From the NCBI GenBank assembly GCA_905221605.1, contig CAJNDS010002346.1, forward strand, positions 186,001 to 250,000: a stretch of 64,000 nucleotides of DNA. Direction: 5' to 3'. The notes below the pieces were generated by a model. It worked only from the letters and a program-made list of their open reading frames with translations, made no database searches and was not told the origin of the DNA. The translations under genes were made by a program, and so were the position numbers. This document shows, piece after piece, positions 42,140 through 53,115 of this stretch (positions are counted from its first letter, which is position 1; every line of letters begins with the position of its first letter). The DNA is from Symbiodinium natans. Taxonomy: Eukaryota > Sar > Dinophyceae > Suessiales > Symbiodiniaceae.

Positions 42140-42250
42140 CCCTGAAATTTCCTCGTCAGGGTAGCAGTCGCGCACGGCAGCCAGGACAACACCTGGGAGT
42201 TCGGGCGAGGGCTCAGAGAAAAGTCGGAGCCAGGGGCTCTGCAATTTCTG
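42140..42250 (-). CDS. Probable exon
   Basis: Reads LQSPWLRLFSEPSPELPGVV and LAAVRDCYPDEEI. Confidence 0.45.
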
Positions 42251-42947
42251 CACCCAACACCTAAACTACGGACTACCGTGCAAGTAAACGACACAAAACC
42301 CTTCCTTTAGGGTCCATGTACTTGTACTTTTAAAAGGGGCTCCCATGTAGTAGCTTTCCCAAGTGTATACCCTATAGGTACATGGACACTTCGGGAGTAA
42401 CATTGGGAAGGGTTCTGAGCCTGAAGTAAAGCAGCCCTATAAAGCCCTCCAACCCGACAAACCCTAAAGCACAAAACCTGGGTTTAGAAGGTTTAGGGTT
42501 TTAGGGGTTCAGGGTGAACAAGTACTGAACTTGCTCCCCTAAACCCTTATGCTGGAGACACTACGAGCATGGGCAATGATACAGGGTACTTCTCCCGCAT
42601 TCCCTCTAAACGATTCTATCTCCCAAGCCCTATTAGAAACCCTAAACCCTAAACCCTAAACAGGAGGCCAGAGCCCCAAATCCCCTGAGCCCTGAGTGCA
42701 CGCAAGCGCTGCAGTAGTGGCTGCAGCCGGTACAGTAGTTTAAGCCTCAACACTAGGTTTTGCTGAGAGCAGCAAAAGGTACCAAAACTTCTATAAGGGA
42801 GCAGTTCAAAACATATCTCATGTGATCTTCCTGCCAAAGTTTTGTAAGAAAACTTGAGTTTGGAACATCCCCCCCCCCCCCAGATTTCTCCCTTACTGAA
42901 AGCAGCTGAAGACTGTCAACTTGCAACCTTCACCAACTAATGGTACT

Positions 42948-43065
42948 TAGTCCTTGCGGCAGAGTAGAGACAGGACGAAATTTAGGGCGTAGCCAGGCAT
43001 TCTCGGATGCTCTAGCCGTAGATATGCATACATCTGGTCGTGCTCAAAAAGCCCATGCTTTTACC
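42948..43065 (-). CDS. Probable exon, possibly C-terminal
   Basis: Reads KHGLFEHDQMYAYLRLEHPR and MPGYALNFVLSLLCRKD, then stop. Confidence 0.45.
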
Positions 43066-44257
43066 GGTAAACCTTCGCTAAATGAGGTCTAGAGGCCCTA
43101 CACTTCAAACCCTCTGAAAAAGATTCCTGAATATGATCCTCTTACGGCCAGTAGGGGGAGAAAACAAGTTGCCCCAAGCCTACAAAGTAACTAGCAGATA
43201 TGAGGCCGCTTGCAGCACTGGTAGCCCAGCAACCATAGTATGATAAGGGCACCCTTTTTGGGGTTGGTTACTTTACAAGGAAACCTTGAGCCAAAAAAAA
43301 GGGAAAAAAGGTACCACTGGGCTACCAAGCAGTAGACAGACGAGGCAGCGCCCTGGCATGCTCGGCCGGCCATGAACCTAGGGGTTCAAGGGTTTTTGGG
43401 GATGTTCGGGATTTTGGGGATTTTGGGGTTGCTTTTCGGTTGTTTTTTGGGGTTTAGGGCTTTGAGGGTTTTAGGGCTTTTGGGTTCTTAGGGCCTTTAG
43501 GGTTTAGGGTTTGCTTCCAGCTTTGAAAGGGAGCTTCCCAGGTACTGAGCAGCTTGTTTGGTGCCTCATGTCACAGCTCCTGCAAGTGGCCACTGAAACT
43601 GAAAGCCTCTTTGGTGGGTGACTTCTCATCTCATGCTGTATCCGGCCTTCTGTCCGGACAAGACAGGTGTAGGGCTTACAAGGTTTAGGATCCGGCTATG
43701 GCTGCGCCAAGCCAGCGAATTTCCCAACTTAGGGGCCCTCCAAATAAACCCATACAATAGGATTCTACAAATATGGTTTTGCAAAATCCCTCTTCTAGGG
43801 GCGAAGATTCCCCAATAGAAAGAAGCATCCTTATGTTCATGTGGTATGAGGGCCCCGAATAAATCCCGAGCCCGATGAAATGCTTGTCTGCTGGGGGTCG
43901 GCTTTACAATTTGGGCACCCTAAACCCTAAACCCTAAATCTGAACCCTGAACCCTAAACCCTAAACCCGCTGCTCGGAATGTGATTCAGCCCACAGCTCA
44001 CCCAAGTTCTTTTTTCTTTTTTTGCATCGAGTTCATTGTTTAAGGCTTGTTAGCCCTAAACCCTAAAGCCTGAACCCATCTTATAACAAGGGTACCCTTT
44101 GGGATGTTCCCCCTTATAGTCACAGTCGTTAATAGGGATTATAATAATAGGGAGTACAATAATCCCAATGAAAGACTGACCCTTTTTAGGTTGGTTACTT
44201 GATAAAGGAACCCAGAACCAAAAAATGGGTAAAGGGTACTACTGGGCTACTATCCGG

Positions 44258-44352
44258 GTCGGAATAATAATTGCTAGTAGTATTCCCTTATGGTCCCTTT
44301 GTTTTATACTATACTAACCCCCAAGACCCTGTTCTAATCATTAGGGCCCCTG
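44258..44352. mobile_element. MITE-like repeat, inverted copy of 11478-11565
   Basis: AGTATTCCCTTATGGTCCCT and CCCTGTTCTAAT match the reverse complement of 11490-11555. Further copies near 31024-31108 and 53440-53515. Confidence 0.65.
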
Positions 44353-44431
44353 TAGTACCAGGAAGGTTGCTGCAACCGGGGCGAGATCAGGGATTCGGTG
44401 TCTCCTCCCTGCAGGCCACGAAGCCAGAAGA

Positions 44432-44626
44432 ATGAATCTGCGCAGCCACCTTGTACTAGTGCTCTCTGTCGTTGGGGCAGGTTTCTTCAATGATTCAAGA
44501 GTAGTCAAGACCGAAAAGGCTTGGACAGGTTTCGCTCACAACGCTACAACCTCACAACCCATTTGGGGGTTTACGAAAAAAAGGGACCCTGAATATAGAC
44601 CCCGAAATAGTCGGATCCCCTTATAA
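44432..44626 (+). CDS. Doubtful plus-strand ORF with signal-peptide-like start
   Basis: Starts MNLRSHLVLVLSVVGAGFFN and stays open for 64 codons, ending inside a truncated MITE. Recorded because of the signal-like start; opposite strand to neighbours and no supporting context. Confidence 0.15.
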   Translation: MNLRSHLVLVLSVVGAGFFNDSRVVKTEKAWTGFAHNATTSQPIWGFTKKRDPEYRPRNSRIPL

Positions 44627-44842
44627 ACAGACCACAAGTACCCCTAAACCCTAAACCCTAAACCCAAACCGGCGGAGGGGTTTTTTTTTTGCAAAGGTGT
44701 GGCTCGGCCCTGTCCTCTTGCAAAGGTGTGGCTCGGTAACCCCCTTCCCCTCCACGTCCCACCCACCCCCCCCCCCCCCACCCCCCCCACACCCCCCCCC
44801 CCCCCCCACCCCCCCCCCCGCCCCCCCGCCCCCCCCACCCCC

Positions 44843-44878
<36 letters not shown>

Positions 44879-44940
44879 ACCCCCCTCCCCACTCCCCCCC
44901 ACCCCCCACTCTCACCACCCCGACTCCCTCCCCCTTATTT

Positions 44941-46412
44941 GCAAACTCAATGCTTGCCTCTAGGTTTCAAAAAAACTCATATGCTTTGAAACAAGCTTGC
45001 ACGGCTTTCAGAAGCGGGGGGTTGGGGGGGGCGCAGCCCCCCCCATTTGAAAACTCAATGCTTGCATCATGGGTTTCAAAAAGACTCTTATGCTTTGATG
45101 CAAGCTTGCACGGCTTAAAAAAGCGGGGGGGTTGGGGGGGGCGCAGCCCCCCCCATTTGCAAACTCAATGCTTGCATCATGGGTTCCAACACCGGGGGGG
45201 CCATTTGCAAACTTAATGCTTGCATCATGGGTTTCAACAAGACTCATATGCTTTGACGCAAGCTTGCACGGCTTAAAAAAGCGGGGGGGTTGGGGGGGGC
45301 GCAGCCCCCCCCATTTGCAAACTCAATGCTTGCATCATGGGTTTCAACAAGACTCATATGCTTTGACGCAAGCTTGCACGGCTCAAAAAAAGCGGGGGGG
45401 TTGGGGGGGGCGCAGCCCCCCCCATTTGCAAACTCAATGCTTGCATCATGGGTTTCAACAAGAATCATATGCTTTGACGCAAGCTTGCACGGCTCAAAAA
45501 AAGCGGGGGGGTTGGGGGGGGCGCAGCCCCCTCCATTTGCAAACTCAATGCTTGCATCATGGGTTTCAACAAGAATCATATGCTTTGACGCAAGCTTGCA
45601 CGGCTCAAAAAAAGCGGGGGGGTTGGGGGGGGCTGCGCCCCCCCCATTTGCAAACTCAATGCTTGCATCATGGGTTCCAACACCGGGGGGGCCATTTGCA
45701 AACTTAATGCTTGCATCATGGGTTTCAACAAGACTCATATGCTTTGACGCAAGCTTGCACGGCTTAAAAAAGCGGCGGGGTTGGGGGGGGCGCAGCCCCC
45801 CCCATTTGCAAACTCAATGCTTGCATCATGGGTTTCAACAAGAATCATATGCTTTGACGCAAGCTTGCACGGCTTAAAAAAGCGGGGGGGTTGGGGGGGG
45901 CGCAGCCCCCCCCATTTGCAAACTCAATGCTTGCATCATGGGTTCCAACACCGGGGGGGCCATTTGCAAACTTAATGCTTGCATCATGGGTTTCAACAAG
46001 ACTCATATGCTTTGACGCAAGCTTGCACGGCTTAAAAAAGCGAGGGGGTTGGGGGGGGGCGCAGCCCCCCCCATTCGCAAACTCAATGCTTGCATCATGG
46101 GTTTCAACAAGACTCATATGCTTTGACGCAAGCTTGCACGGCTCAAAAAAAGCGGGGGGGTTGGGGGGGGCGCAGCCCCCCCCATTTGCAAACTCAATGC
46201 TTGCATCATGGGTTTCAACAAGACTCATATGCTTTGACGCAAGCTTGCACGGCTTAAAAAAGCGGGGGGGTTGGGGGGGGCGCAGCCCCCCCCCATTTGC
46301 AAACTCAATGCTTGCATCATGGGCTTCAACAAGACTCATATGCTTTGACGCAAGCTTGCACGGCTTAAAAAAGCGGGGGGGGTTGGGGGGGCGCAGCCAT
46401 TTGCAAACTCAA
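44941..46412 (+). repeat. ~112-bp satellite array, 12 copies
   Basis: Unit contains CATTTGCAAACTCAATGC, TTTGACGCAAGCTTGCACGG and a G-run/C-run hairpin. Spacing is about 112 bp, or about 155 bp where a 43-bp piece is duplicated. Open in several frames on both strands, but the unit length is not a multiple of three, so I do not call these ORFs genes. Confidence 0.85.
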
Positions 46413-46518
46413 TGCTTGCGCATACTACATATATACACTCCACGTATTTCTACCAGCTACAGCTACATCGCGGTAAAAAGAATCTTTGCGACTGGGGAGA
46501 ACAGGGAAATCAAAACGA

Positions 46519-46830
46519 AGTCGGCACCCAAGCCAGGCCAAGCCGAGCCAAGCCGAGCCAAGCCACGCCGAGCCAAGCCAAGCCAAGCCAGCCAGGCCAA
46601 GCCAAGCCGAGCCGAGCCCACCCGAGCCAAGCCAAGCCAAGGAGCCAAGCCAACGAAAGCCAAGCCGAGCCAAGCCAAGCCAGAGGACAAGCCGAGCCAA
46701 GCCAAGCCAAGCCCAGCCGAGCCAAGCCAAGCCAAGCCGAGCCAAGCCAACCAAAGCCAAGCCAAGCCAGACAAGCCGAGCCAAGCCAGGTTAGAGGACA
46801 CGCCCAGCCAAGCCAAGCCAAGCCAAGCCA
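46519..46830 (+). repeat. GCCAA/GCCGA pentanucleotide array
   Basis: About 60 units of AGCCA and AGCCG with occasional slips, inside the composite element. Confidence 0.9.
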
Positions 46831-47072
46831 CACCTTTGCAAGGGGACAGGGCCGAGCCACACCTTTGCAAAAAAAAAAACCCGGACCCCCCTAAACCCTA
46901 AACCCTAAACCCTAAACCCTAAACCCTAAACCCTAAACCCTAAACCCTAAAAGAGGCCCTAGTTTCGGAAACCCCCATTTAGGCCTTGTGAAGCCTGAGC
47001 AGCTTAGCCTCAACGCCCTGGAAGACTCCCGAAAACCCTAGACATCCTCTGGTCGGCCCCAAGGAAGCTGCT

Positions 47073-47220
47073 ATTCATGATCCTAAACCCTAAACCCTAA
47101 ACCCTAAACCCTAAACCCTAAACCCTAAACCCTAAACCCTAACCCCTAAACCCCTAAACCCTAAACCCCTAAACCCCTAAACCCCTAAACCCCAAACCCC
47201 AAACCCCTAAACCCGAAACG
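47073..47220 (-). repeat. Interstitial telomeric tract with CCCCTAAA variants
   Basis: CCCTAAA units pass into a block with one extra C. Confidence 0.95.
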
Positions 47221-47648
47221 GCCCTAAACCCTAAGCAAGGTTCATCCTCTTCCCTCCGATGTTGCAACACCAGCCATCCAGTAAGTATCCCCACTCAAGC
47301 CTATCTTATGGTACGAGTCCTACCTATGACCCAATGTAGGGCTTCGGACGCAAACAAGACGCAGGGCTAGGGTTTAGGAGGTTTTAGGGCTTGCTTAGGG
47401 GTTATGATTTCGGTTCTGAGATTCTAGGGTTTGGCAGGTCAGAGGGGTTTAGAAAGACCAAGCAGCTTCAGGACTGAACAGGGGTTGTGGTTTTCGGTAA
47501 GCCCTAAGACCTAGACCACCCAGCAAGACAGGGGGCAGGTTGAGCCCTAAACCCTAAACCCTAAACCCTAAACCCTAAACCCTAAACCCTAAACCCTAAA
47601 CCCTAAACCCTAAACCCTAAACCCGAATGTGGAGGGCAGAATTAGGGA

Positions 47649-47770
47649 TCAAGGCTTTTGTTGGTCTTGTGATTTTGGAGCGAGACCGGGGGCCTTATGC
47701 CGCGCGTTCTGCGGCAGCATGTACAAAACTTTCAATAGCTCCAACGCGTTCACAAGAATCCTCTTACGCC
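47649..47770 (-). CDS. Probable exon, possibly C-terminal
   Basis: Reads ILVNALELLKVLYMLPQNAR and HKAPGLAPKSQDQQKP, then TGA. Confidence 0.4.
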
Positions 47771-47867
47771 CCGAAAGCCCTGAACCCTGAATCCTTAACT
47801 CCCTCAACCCTTTACACCCTAAACCCTAAACCCATTACCCCCTGTGCAGAACTAGTACTTGGCAGCC

Positions 47868-47990
47868 CAAAAAATCCGTATAATAACAAGGAGACCCCTT
47901 TTTGGTTGGTTATTATATTTACGAGGATTTCTAAGGCATAAGGGAACCCGTAACAAAAAAAGGGTAAAGGGTACAACTGGGGTTACCAAG
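47868..47990. mobile_element. MITE, GGTACCCTTTTT family
   Basis: Ends CTTGGCAGCCCA and TTACCAAG. Related copies: 9087-9172 (right end replaced by CCCTAAA), 17208-17369, 43217-43329, 44086-44252 (interrupted), 32549-32650. Confidence 0.75.
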
Positions 47991-47991
47991 A

Positions 47992-48043
47992 GCAAAATTT
48001 CTGCAGCCGCGCCGCAGACCAAGGTGCTAATCACCAACAGAGC
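47992..48043 (-). CDS. MFS exon (helix 3)
   Basis: GAG|G acceptor; reads ALLVISTLVCGAAAEIL. A GGTACCC-family MITE begins at its 3-prime side (47868-47990). Confidence 0.55.
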
Positions 48044-50670
48044 CTCCACACCAAGGGTTTAGGGTTTAGGGTTTAGGGTTCAGGGTTTAGGGTTTAGGGT
48101 TTAGGGTTTAGGGTTTAGGGCCATTGCCGGCCGACAGGACTCTCCTGCCAGGCTTTGGGGTGTAGGGTTTACCAGTTCACGGTTGGGATAGTATTAAAAT
48201 TCAAATTGCTCTTGCTTATTGAGTTTAAGTACCCTTAGAGATGTAACCTGCTACCCCCACTACGACAAAGCTTAATACAAGGGATGCATGGCCTAGTTGC
48301 TGAGTTCCTTGGCCTAATGGAGGTTCGCCTTGAACGTATGGTAGGTTCACATTATGAAGTAGGGTTTATATTTCTTGTACCCCCAAAAAGTGAAAAGCAC
48401 ACCGGGTATATACACTCACCAATAGTAGAAAGGAACCTTATATACACTCACCAATGACAGTAATATGAACCCTGCTTCATATAGGCTCCAAAGATGCTGA
48501 AGTTTATCCACCCAGAAAGGTGGAACATCCCCGGAGCCCACCCCTAAACCCTAAACCCCAAGCCCTAAACCCTAGACCGTGAACCCAAACCCGAAACCCG
48601 AAACCCCAAACCCTAAACCTTAAACGCTCAACTCCAAACCCTAAACCCTAAACCCTAAACCCTAAACCCTAAACCCTAAACCCTAAACCCTAAACCCTAA
48701 ACCCTAAACCCACCCAGGTAGGGGTCAGTCATGAGCAGTGCGCTTGGGGATCCAGTCCAGTCAAGTTTGGGGCGGAGCGGCTCATTTCAAGCGCCCCATG
48801 ATAAATTCTAACGCTTCACTGCTACTGCACCCAAATGATAAATAATAAAAACATTCTTCCTTCTAAGGGCAATATGGGGGATTTGATGATGCGATTTTGG
48901 GTGGTTCTTAAGCAAGTAGTAGTCTATCAGCCCTCAACCACCCTACTATCCCTAGAACTGCAGAAGCTTGAATTCCGACCCGGTCATCAATACTCTTGAG
49001 GAAAAAGGGCCTTTTGCTGGTGAGGCGCTTTTGGGTGCAGGGTGTAGGGCCACCAGAAGACTGGGGAAACAGGGCTCTTTTGGCTTTTAGGAAACCGCAG
49101 CCTGAGGGTAGAGTTTAGGGTTTAGAGTTTAGGCTTTAGGGTTTGGGTCCCTATAAAAAACTGGAGGTCTATGGGTGACATAGGCTTGCATAGGGTTGGG
49201 GCCAACAGAACTTTGAAATTCATTCCAAATCAATCCTGGAACCCCTACGCAACTTACTTTATAACATACAAGCTATAAGGCTCAATATATATATATATAT
49301 AGATATATAAATATATATGTACACACCATTATGTACTTACATTTACATAAGGTTTAGGGTTTGGGGTCCCTAAACCCTAAACCCTAAACCCTAAGCCCTA
49401 AACATAAATCTAGATAGAGTAAGGGCCCAACGGCGCCTGGCTGGCGAGGATGACTGGCCGACGGCCAACCCGGTCGGAGAGGGGGCCGAGAATGAGAATA
49501 CAAACCTCAAGGGGCGTAGGGTTTAGGGTTTAGGGTTTAGGGCCTTAGGGTTTAGGGTTTCGGGTTTAGGACTCAGGGCCGCAGAGGCTTAGGGTTTAGG
49601 GCTTGGGGCTTAGGGTTTCGGATTCTGTGCGGGGGCTTAGGGTTCAGGGCCAGGGATGCGACTGACAAGCGCAGAGGACACGTGTGAGGCTTCGGGCGTG
49701 CAGATACTCCTTCCCCTAAACCCTAGACCCTTTAAAGAATGTGCTTGGCACATCAAGCAAGCGAAAGGACACGATGCTGTTGCCACGTGGAGGATTGAGG
49801 ATGGAAGCTGTCGGAGAATAAGTTTCAAAGAACTTCAACCCTAAACCCTAAACCCTAAACCCTAAACCCTAAACCCTAAACCCTAAACCCTACCAATCCT
49901 CAAACCCGGACTTCCCTAAATTCAAGCAGGGGCCTCCTTAGTTCTAAGGAGATGTCTAAGGGCCCTAAATAGGGGTTGTAGGAAAACTTCGCCTGATCGC
50001 CCCCTTTCCCTATAGCCGGTGTAGTAAGGGGGGGAAGCAAAGAGGGCCCCTCCTTCTGCATCCCTTGATCATCCGGACCCTGTCTGAATTTTCATTGCCC
50101 GATTCGACTTCTCATCGGCCCCCTTGTGCTTCAGCGCTTGGAGCGTAGAGGACCCAATCAAAGCAATCCCAAGCCCTAAATCTCAAATCCCGAAGCCCTA
50201 AGCCCTAAGCCCTAAACCCTAAACCATACGCCCCAACCCCCCTTTGAGCCCTTGCCCTTTGCAGCAGGGGCGCCGCGAAGGCTAAGAGGTGGATCAGCAC
50301 GCTAAGGCTCATGTCCACCTTCAGGGTTTAGGGTTTGGGGTTTAGGGTTCAGGGTTCAGGGTTTAGGGTTTAGGGTTTAGGGTTTAGGTCAGGGTTTCTG
50401 AAAATAGCCTGGTCGCCCGGTAAGTATGCTTTGAGGCGAAACTCCAAACCCCCCCCAAGCATGGTTTTAGGTTCTCTCCATACCCCCCTGTAGGCCCGAA
50501 GCCTTCTCAGCCCTAGACGCACTCAACCCTAAACCTTAGGCCCTCAACCCTAAACACAAAACACTCCACCCTAAACCCTAAATCCGGGGTGCCTGGTTTA
50601 CCTTGAACTCTGTCGCCATCATCGGCATGGAGGTCTGGTAGTTGTCTGTGGAGTAGTGATCGAAAACTCA
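47992..50670 (-). CDS. Major facilitator superfamily transporter, N-terminal exons
   Basis: Four phase-0 exons on the minus strand: about 50670-50602 (TDNYQTSMPMMATEFK), about 50318-50276 (VDMSLSVLIHLLAFA), 49505-49437 (VCILILGPLSDRVGRRPVIL) and 48043-about 47992 (ALLVISTLVCGAAAEIL). Joined, they read as membrane helices 1-3 of an MFS carrier. G-P-L-S-D-R-V-G-R-R-P is the classic MFS loop 2-3 motif, and the overall pattern resembles the Bcr/CflA-type drug carrier group. Likely a plasma-membrane or organelle transporter; substrate unknown. Probable later exons are 41065-40993 and 40417-40322. The first exon and C-terminus were not found. Confidence 0.65.
49437..49505 (-). CDS. MFS exon (signature motif)
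   Basis: GAG|G acceptor, 23 codons, CAG|GCGC donor; reads ILILGPLSDRVGRRPVILAS. Confidence 0.75.
50276..50318 (-). CDS. MFS exon (helix 2)
   Basis: After GAAG|G; reads VDMSLSVLIHLLAFA, phase 0. A GC donor after GCC TTC GCG would end it in phase with the next exon. Confidence 0.55.
50602..50670 (-). CDS. MFS exon (loop 1 region)
   Basis: Reads DHYSTDNYQTSMPMMATEFK; donor AAG|GTAAAC. Start boundary approximate. Confidence 0.6.
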
Positions 50671-50674
50671 GTCG

Positions 50675-50780
50675 GTTTAGGGTTTAGGGTTTAGGGTTTA
50701 GGGTTTAGGGTTTAGGGTTTAGGGTTTAGGGTTTAGGGTTTAGGGTTTAGGGTTTAGGGTTTACGGTTTAGTGTTGAGGG
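50675..50780 (+). repeat. Interstitial telomeric tract
   Basis: About 13 perfect units followed by degenerate ones, bordering the first recognised MFS exon. Confidence 0.95.
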
Positions 50781-51179
50781 TTTAGGGTTTAGGTTGCCGG
50801 GTAACCTGAGTCATGACACACCTACAAATAAACCTGAACCCGACACCCTCTTTGACTCAAAAGGGTTTGCAGGGAATCCTGAAGGGCTTCGGGTTTTAGG
50901 GTTCCAGGCACTTGGCCGCAAAGTATGGCCACGATCCCTTTGGGTTGAGGGGCGGCTTTGACTACTGGGTGTCCAGCGGCGCCGGGGGGAGAAGGGGGTA
51001 GCGTCGTGGAAGACGGTCCCGTGGAGGGCCCCATGCTAATTACACGTGTCCGCTAAACCCTAAAGACCAAACCCAAAGGCTATGAGGATTTCAGCCCCTA
51101 GGCCCTAGTAAGAACCCAAAGATCACGTCCCCTGCATGTTGGGGTTTGGGGTTTGGGGTTTGAGGTTTGGGGTTTGGGG

Positions 51180-51265
51180 TTGACGCGGACCGGACTTGAA
51201 GTCAATGCGACCCATCTGAGTGAAACAGCTGATGCCTGTCATCAGCACATGTGGCATATCATGCT
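51180..51265 (-). CDS. Probable exon
   Basis: Reads HDMPHVLMTGISCFTQMGRI and DFKSGPR. Confidence 0.4.
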
Positions 51266-51924
51266 TCCAGTCTGGTGATGATGTCGGTCTCTCGTTTTGG
51301 GGTTAAGAGTTCCGCCGTAGCCGGGGAAGCAAGTTCGTTGCTTCTTGCTCGGGTCAAGAGGGGTGGTAAACCCTAAACCCTAAACCCAATTTGAAAAGAA
51401 GGAGGCATGAGAAGCTACGGGCCTCATTAAGGAAGATAACCTTCAATCATACTAGGATCCCGATTGTGATTGAAGGGTTTCGGGTTTAGGGTTTAGGGAT
51501 AGGATTTACGGTTTAGCGTATAATACGTAATTGAGGGCTTAATTGGGCCCTAGGAGTAAGCAGGGTGTTTTTTTGGCTTTTTAACGGGGTTTATATAAGT
51601 GAACCCAAGCACTAAAAAGGGAATAAGGGCCGAATCTGGGTCGTAGTACCAGGATGCCTATTTTGATTTCAAGGTATATTCTTTAATTAACGGGCGAATT
51701 GCGTTCTTTTCCGATTGTCTGAAGCATGTCCTTCAACACGCCGCACGTGCCCAAAATCCTACAACCAGGCAGGAAGATCGATGTCAATGGCTTAGAGTTA
51801 GGGTGCAGAGGGTTATCAGGTTCAGGTTTCAGGGTTCAGGGGTTTAGGGTTTGGGTGGCTTAGGGCCCTAAACCTTGAAAATCCATGCTGCCAAGCCAAA
51901 AAGCCCTCAACACCCTCACTGACC

Positions 51925-52015
51925 CGAGCAGCACCAAAAAGCAACGCCGAGAGGCACATGGTGAGTAGCAGCGCATACAGCATACCCCGTTCCATGCCGC
52001 TCTCGTCGAGCGCCT
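51925..52015 (-). CDS. Probable membrane exon
   Basis: After GAAG|G; reads ALDESGMERGMLYALLLTMC and LSALLFGAA, followed by donor GTCAGT. Confidence 0.5.
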
Positions 52016-52392
52016 TCAGGGGTCGTTGGGGTTTAGGGTTTAGGGTTTAGGGTTTAGGGTTTAGGGTTTAGGGTTTAGGGTTGCAGGCGTGGGAGGCTTG
52101 CAAGGGTTCTAGGCTTCCCCCAACCTCCTGAAGCGGTTTAGGGTTGGGGGTATAGTGTTGGGGAGGGTGTTGTGCTTAGGGGCCTCCAGGAGGTCTTTGA
52201 AGGTTCCAGTACCTTCTAAGTCTCAAGCCCTAAACTCTTAACCCTAAAAACCCAAAACCCTAAAACCCTCTAAAAACCCTAAAACCTAAAAAGAAACCCT
52301 TAAATCCCTAAAACCCTCTAAAACCCTAAAACCTACAAACAAACCTTTAAATCCCTAAAACCCTCTAAAACCCTGCACCCTGGAAGGGTGTG

Positions 52393-52470
52393 GAGCTGTG
52401 AGAAGCCGCCTTTCGCTGCAGCATCTGCCGCGGGAGCCCGCAGCCTTTTTGTCGGATCTTGGAACCCTAG
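52393..52470 (-). CDS. Probable exon
   Basis: Reads KIRQKGCGLPRQMLQRKAAS and HSSTP. Confidence 0.35.
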
Positions 52471-52565
52471 CAAAACCTTTAGGGTTTAGGGTTTAGGGTT
52501 TAGGGTTTAGGGTTTAGGGTTTAGGGTAGCTGTTTCTTAAGAATTCTAGTACCCCAAAAAACTAA

Positions 52566-52662
52566 AAAGCTATTCCCAAAGAATCCCCAAGCAGCAGGCC
52601 ACCAGGAGCATGAAGCTGAAGAGGGCCCAGCAGCCCTTAGAGAAGAGCACAAAAAAGGCTCG
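52566..52662 (-). CDS. Probable membrane exon
   Basis: Reads GCWALFSFMLLVACCLGILW, then E and stop; an AAG|G acceptor lies inside the island. Could be a C-terminal helix. Confidence 0.45.
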
Positions 52663-53034
52663 GAGCTTAGGGTTTTAGGGGTTTGCCCTAGCCCTAAACA
52701 CTAAACCCTATAAACCTATAAACCCAAAAAACCCTGTAAACGGTATAAGCCCTCTAAACCCTACAAATCCTTAACCCTAGTAAAAACCCTGAGCCTGAAC
52801 CCTCTTGTCCTCTTACTGCAAGGTTCAGGGCTTAGGGTTGAGAATTCTGTTGGTGAGTTTAGGGTTTCGGCTTATAGGGTTTAGGGTCCTAGCGTGCACC
52901 TACAATGACACTAGGCATACTGGCGTGCAGTCTTAAACCCTGATACCTGTACAATCTACCTAAACCCTAATCCCTAAACCCTAAACCCTAAACTACCTAA
53001 ACCCTAAACTACCTAAACCCTAAACCTTAAACCC

Positions 53035-53115
53035 GAGACTCAGATTTGCCAAGCAACCCCACAGAAGATGGCCTTGGACGCTGGGGCGACCTCACAGACT
53101 TTGCCAAAGACAGGG
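53035..53115 (-). CDS. Probable exon
   Basis: Reads PVFGKVCEVAPASKAIFCGV and AWQI. Confidence 0.4.

Larger units (their letters stand above)
44681..46879. mobile_element. Composite element with 56-bp TIRs around a satellite array
   Basis: The left terminus (44681-44736) and right terminus (46824-46879) are near-perfect inverted repeats: a T/A run plus two copies of TTGCAAAGGTGTGGCTCGG separated by CCCTGTCC. Between them lie a C-rich segment (44760-44940), 12 copies of a ~112-bp repeat (44941-46412) and a GCCAA/GCCGA pentamer array (46519-46830). CCCTAAA tracts abut both ends. No transposase is visible. Confidence 0.75.

Noticed and set aside
44644-44989. Glycine-rich and proline-rich ORFs
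   Set aside because: Products of the G/C homopolymer-rich segment, open in all frames.
45132-46901. Overlapping ORFs of 160-336 codons on both strands in the satellite array
   Set aside because: They are produced by the 112-bp repeat being open in several frames; unit length is not divisible by three and no conserved protein pattern emerges.
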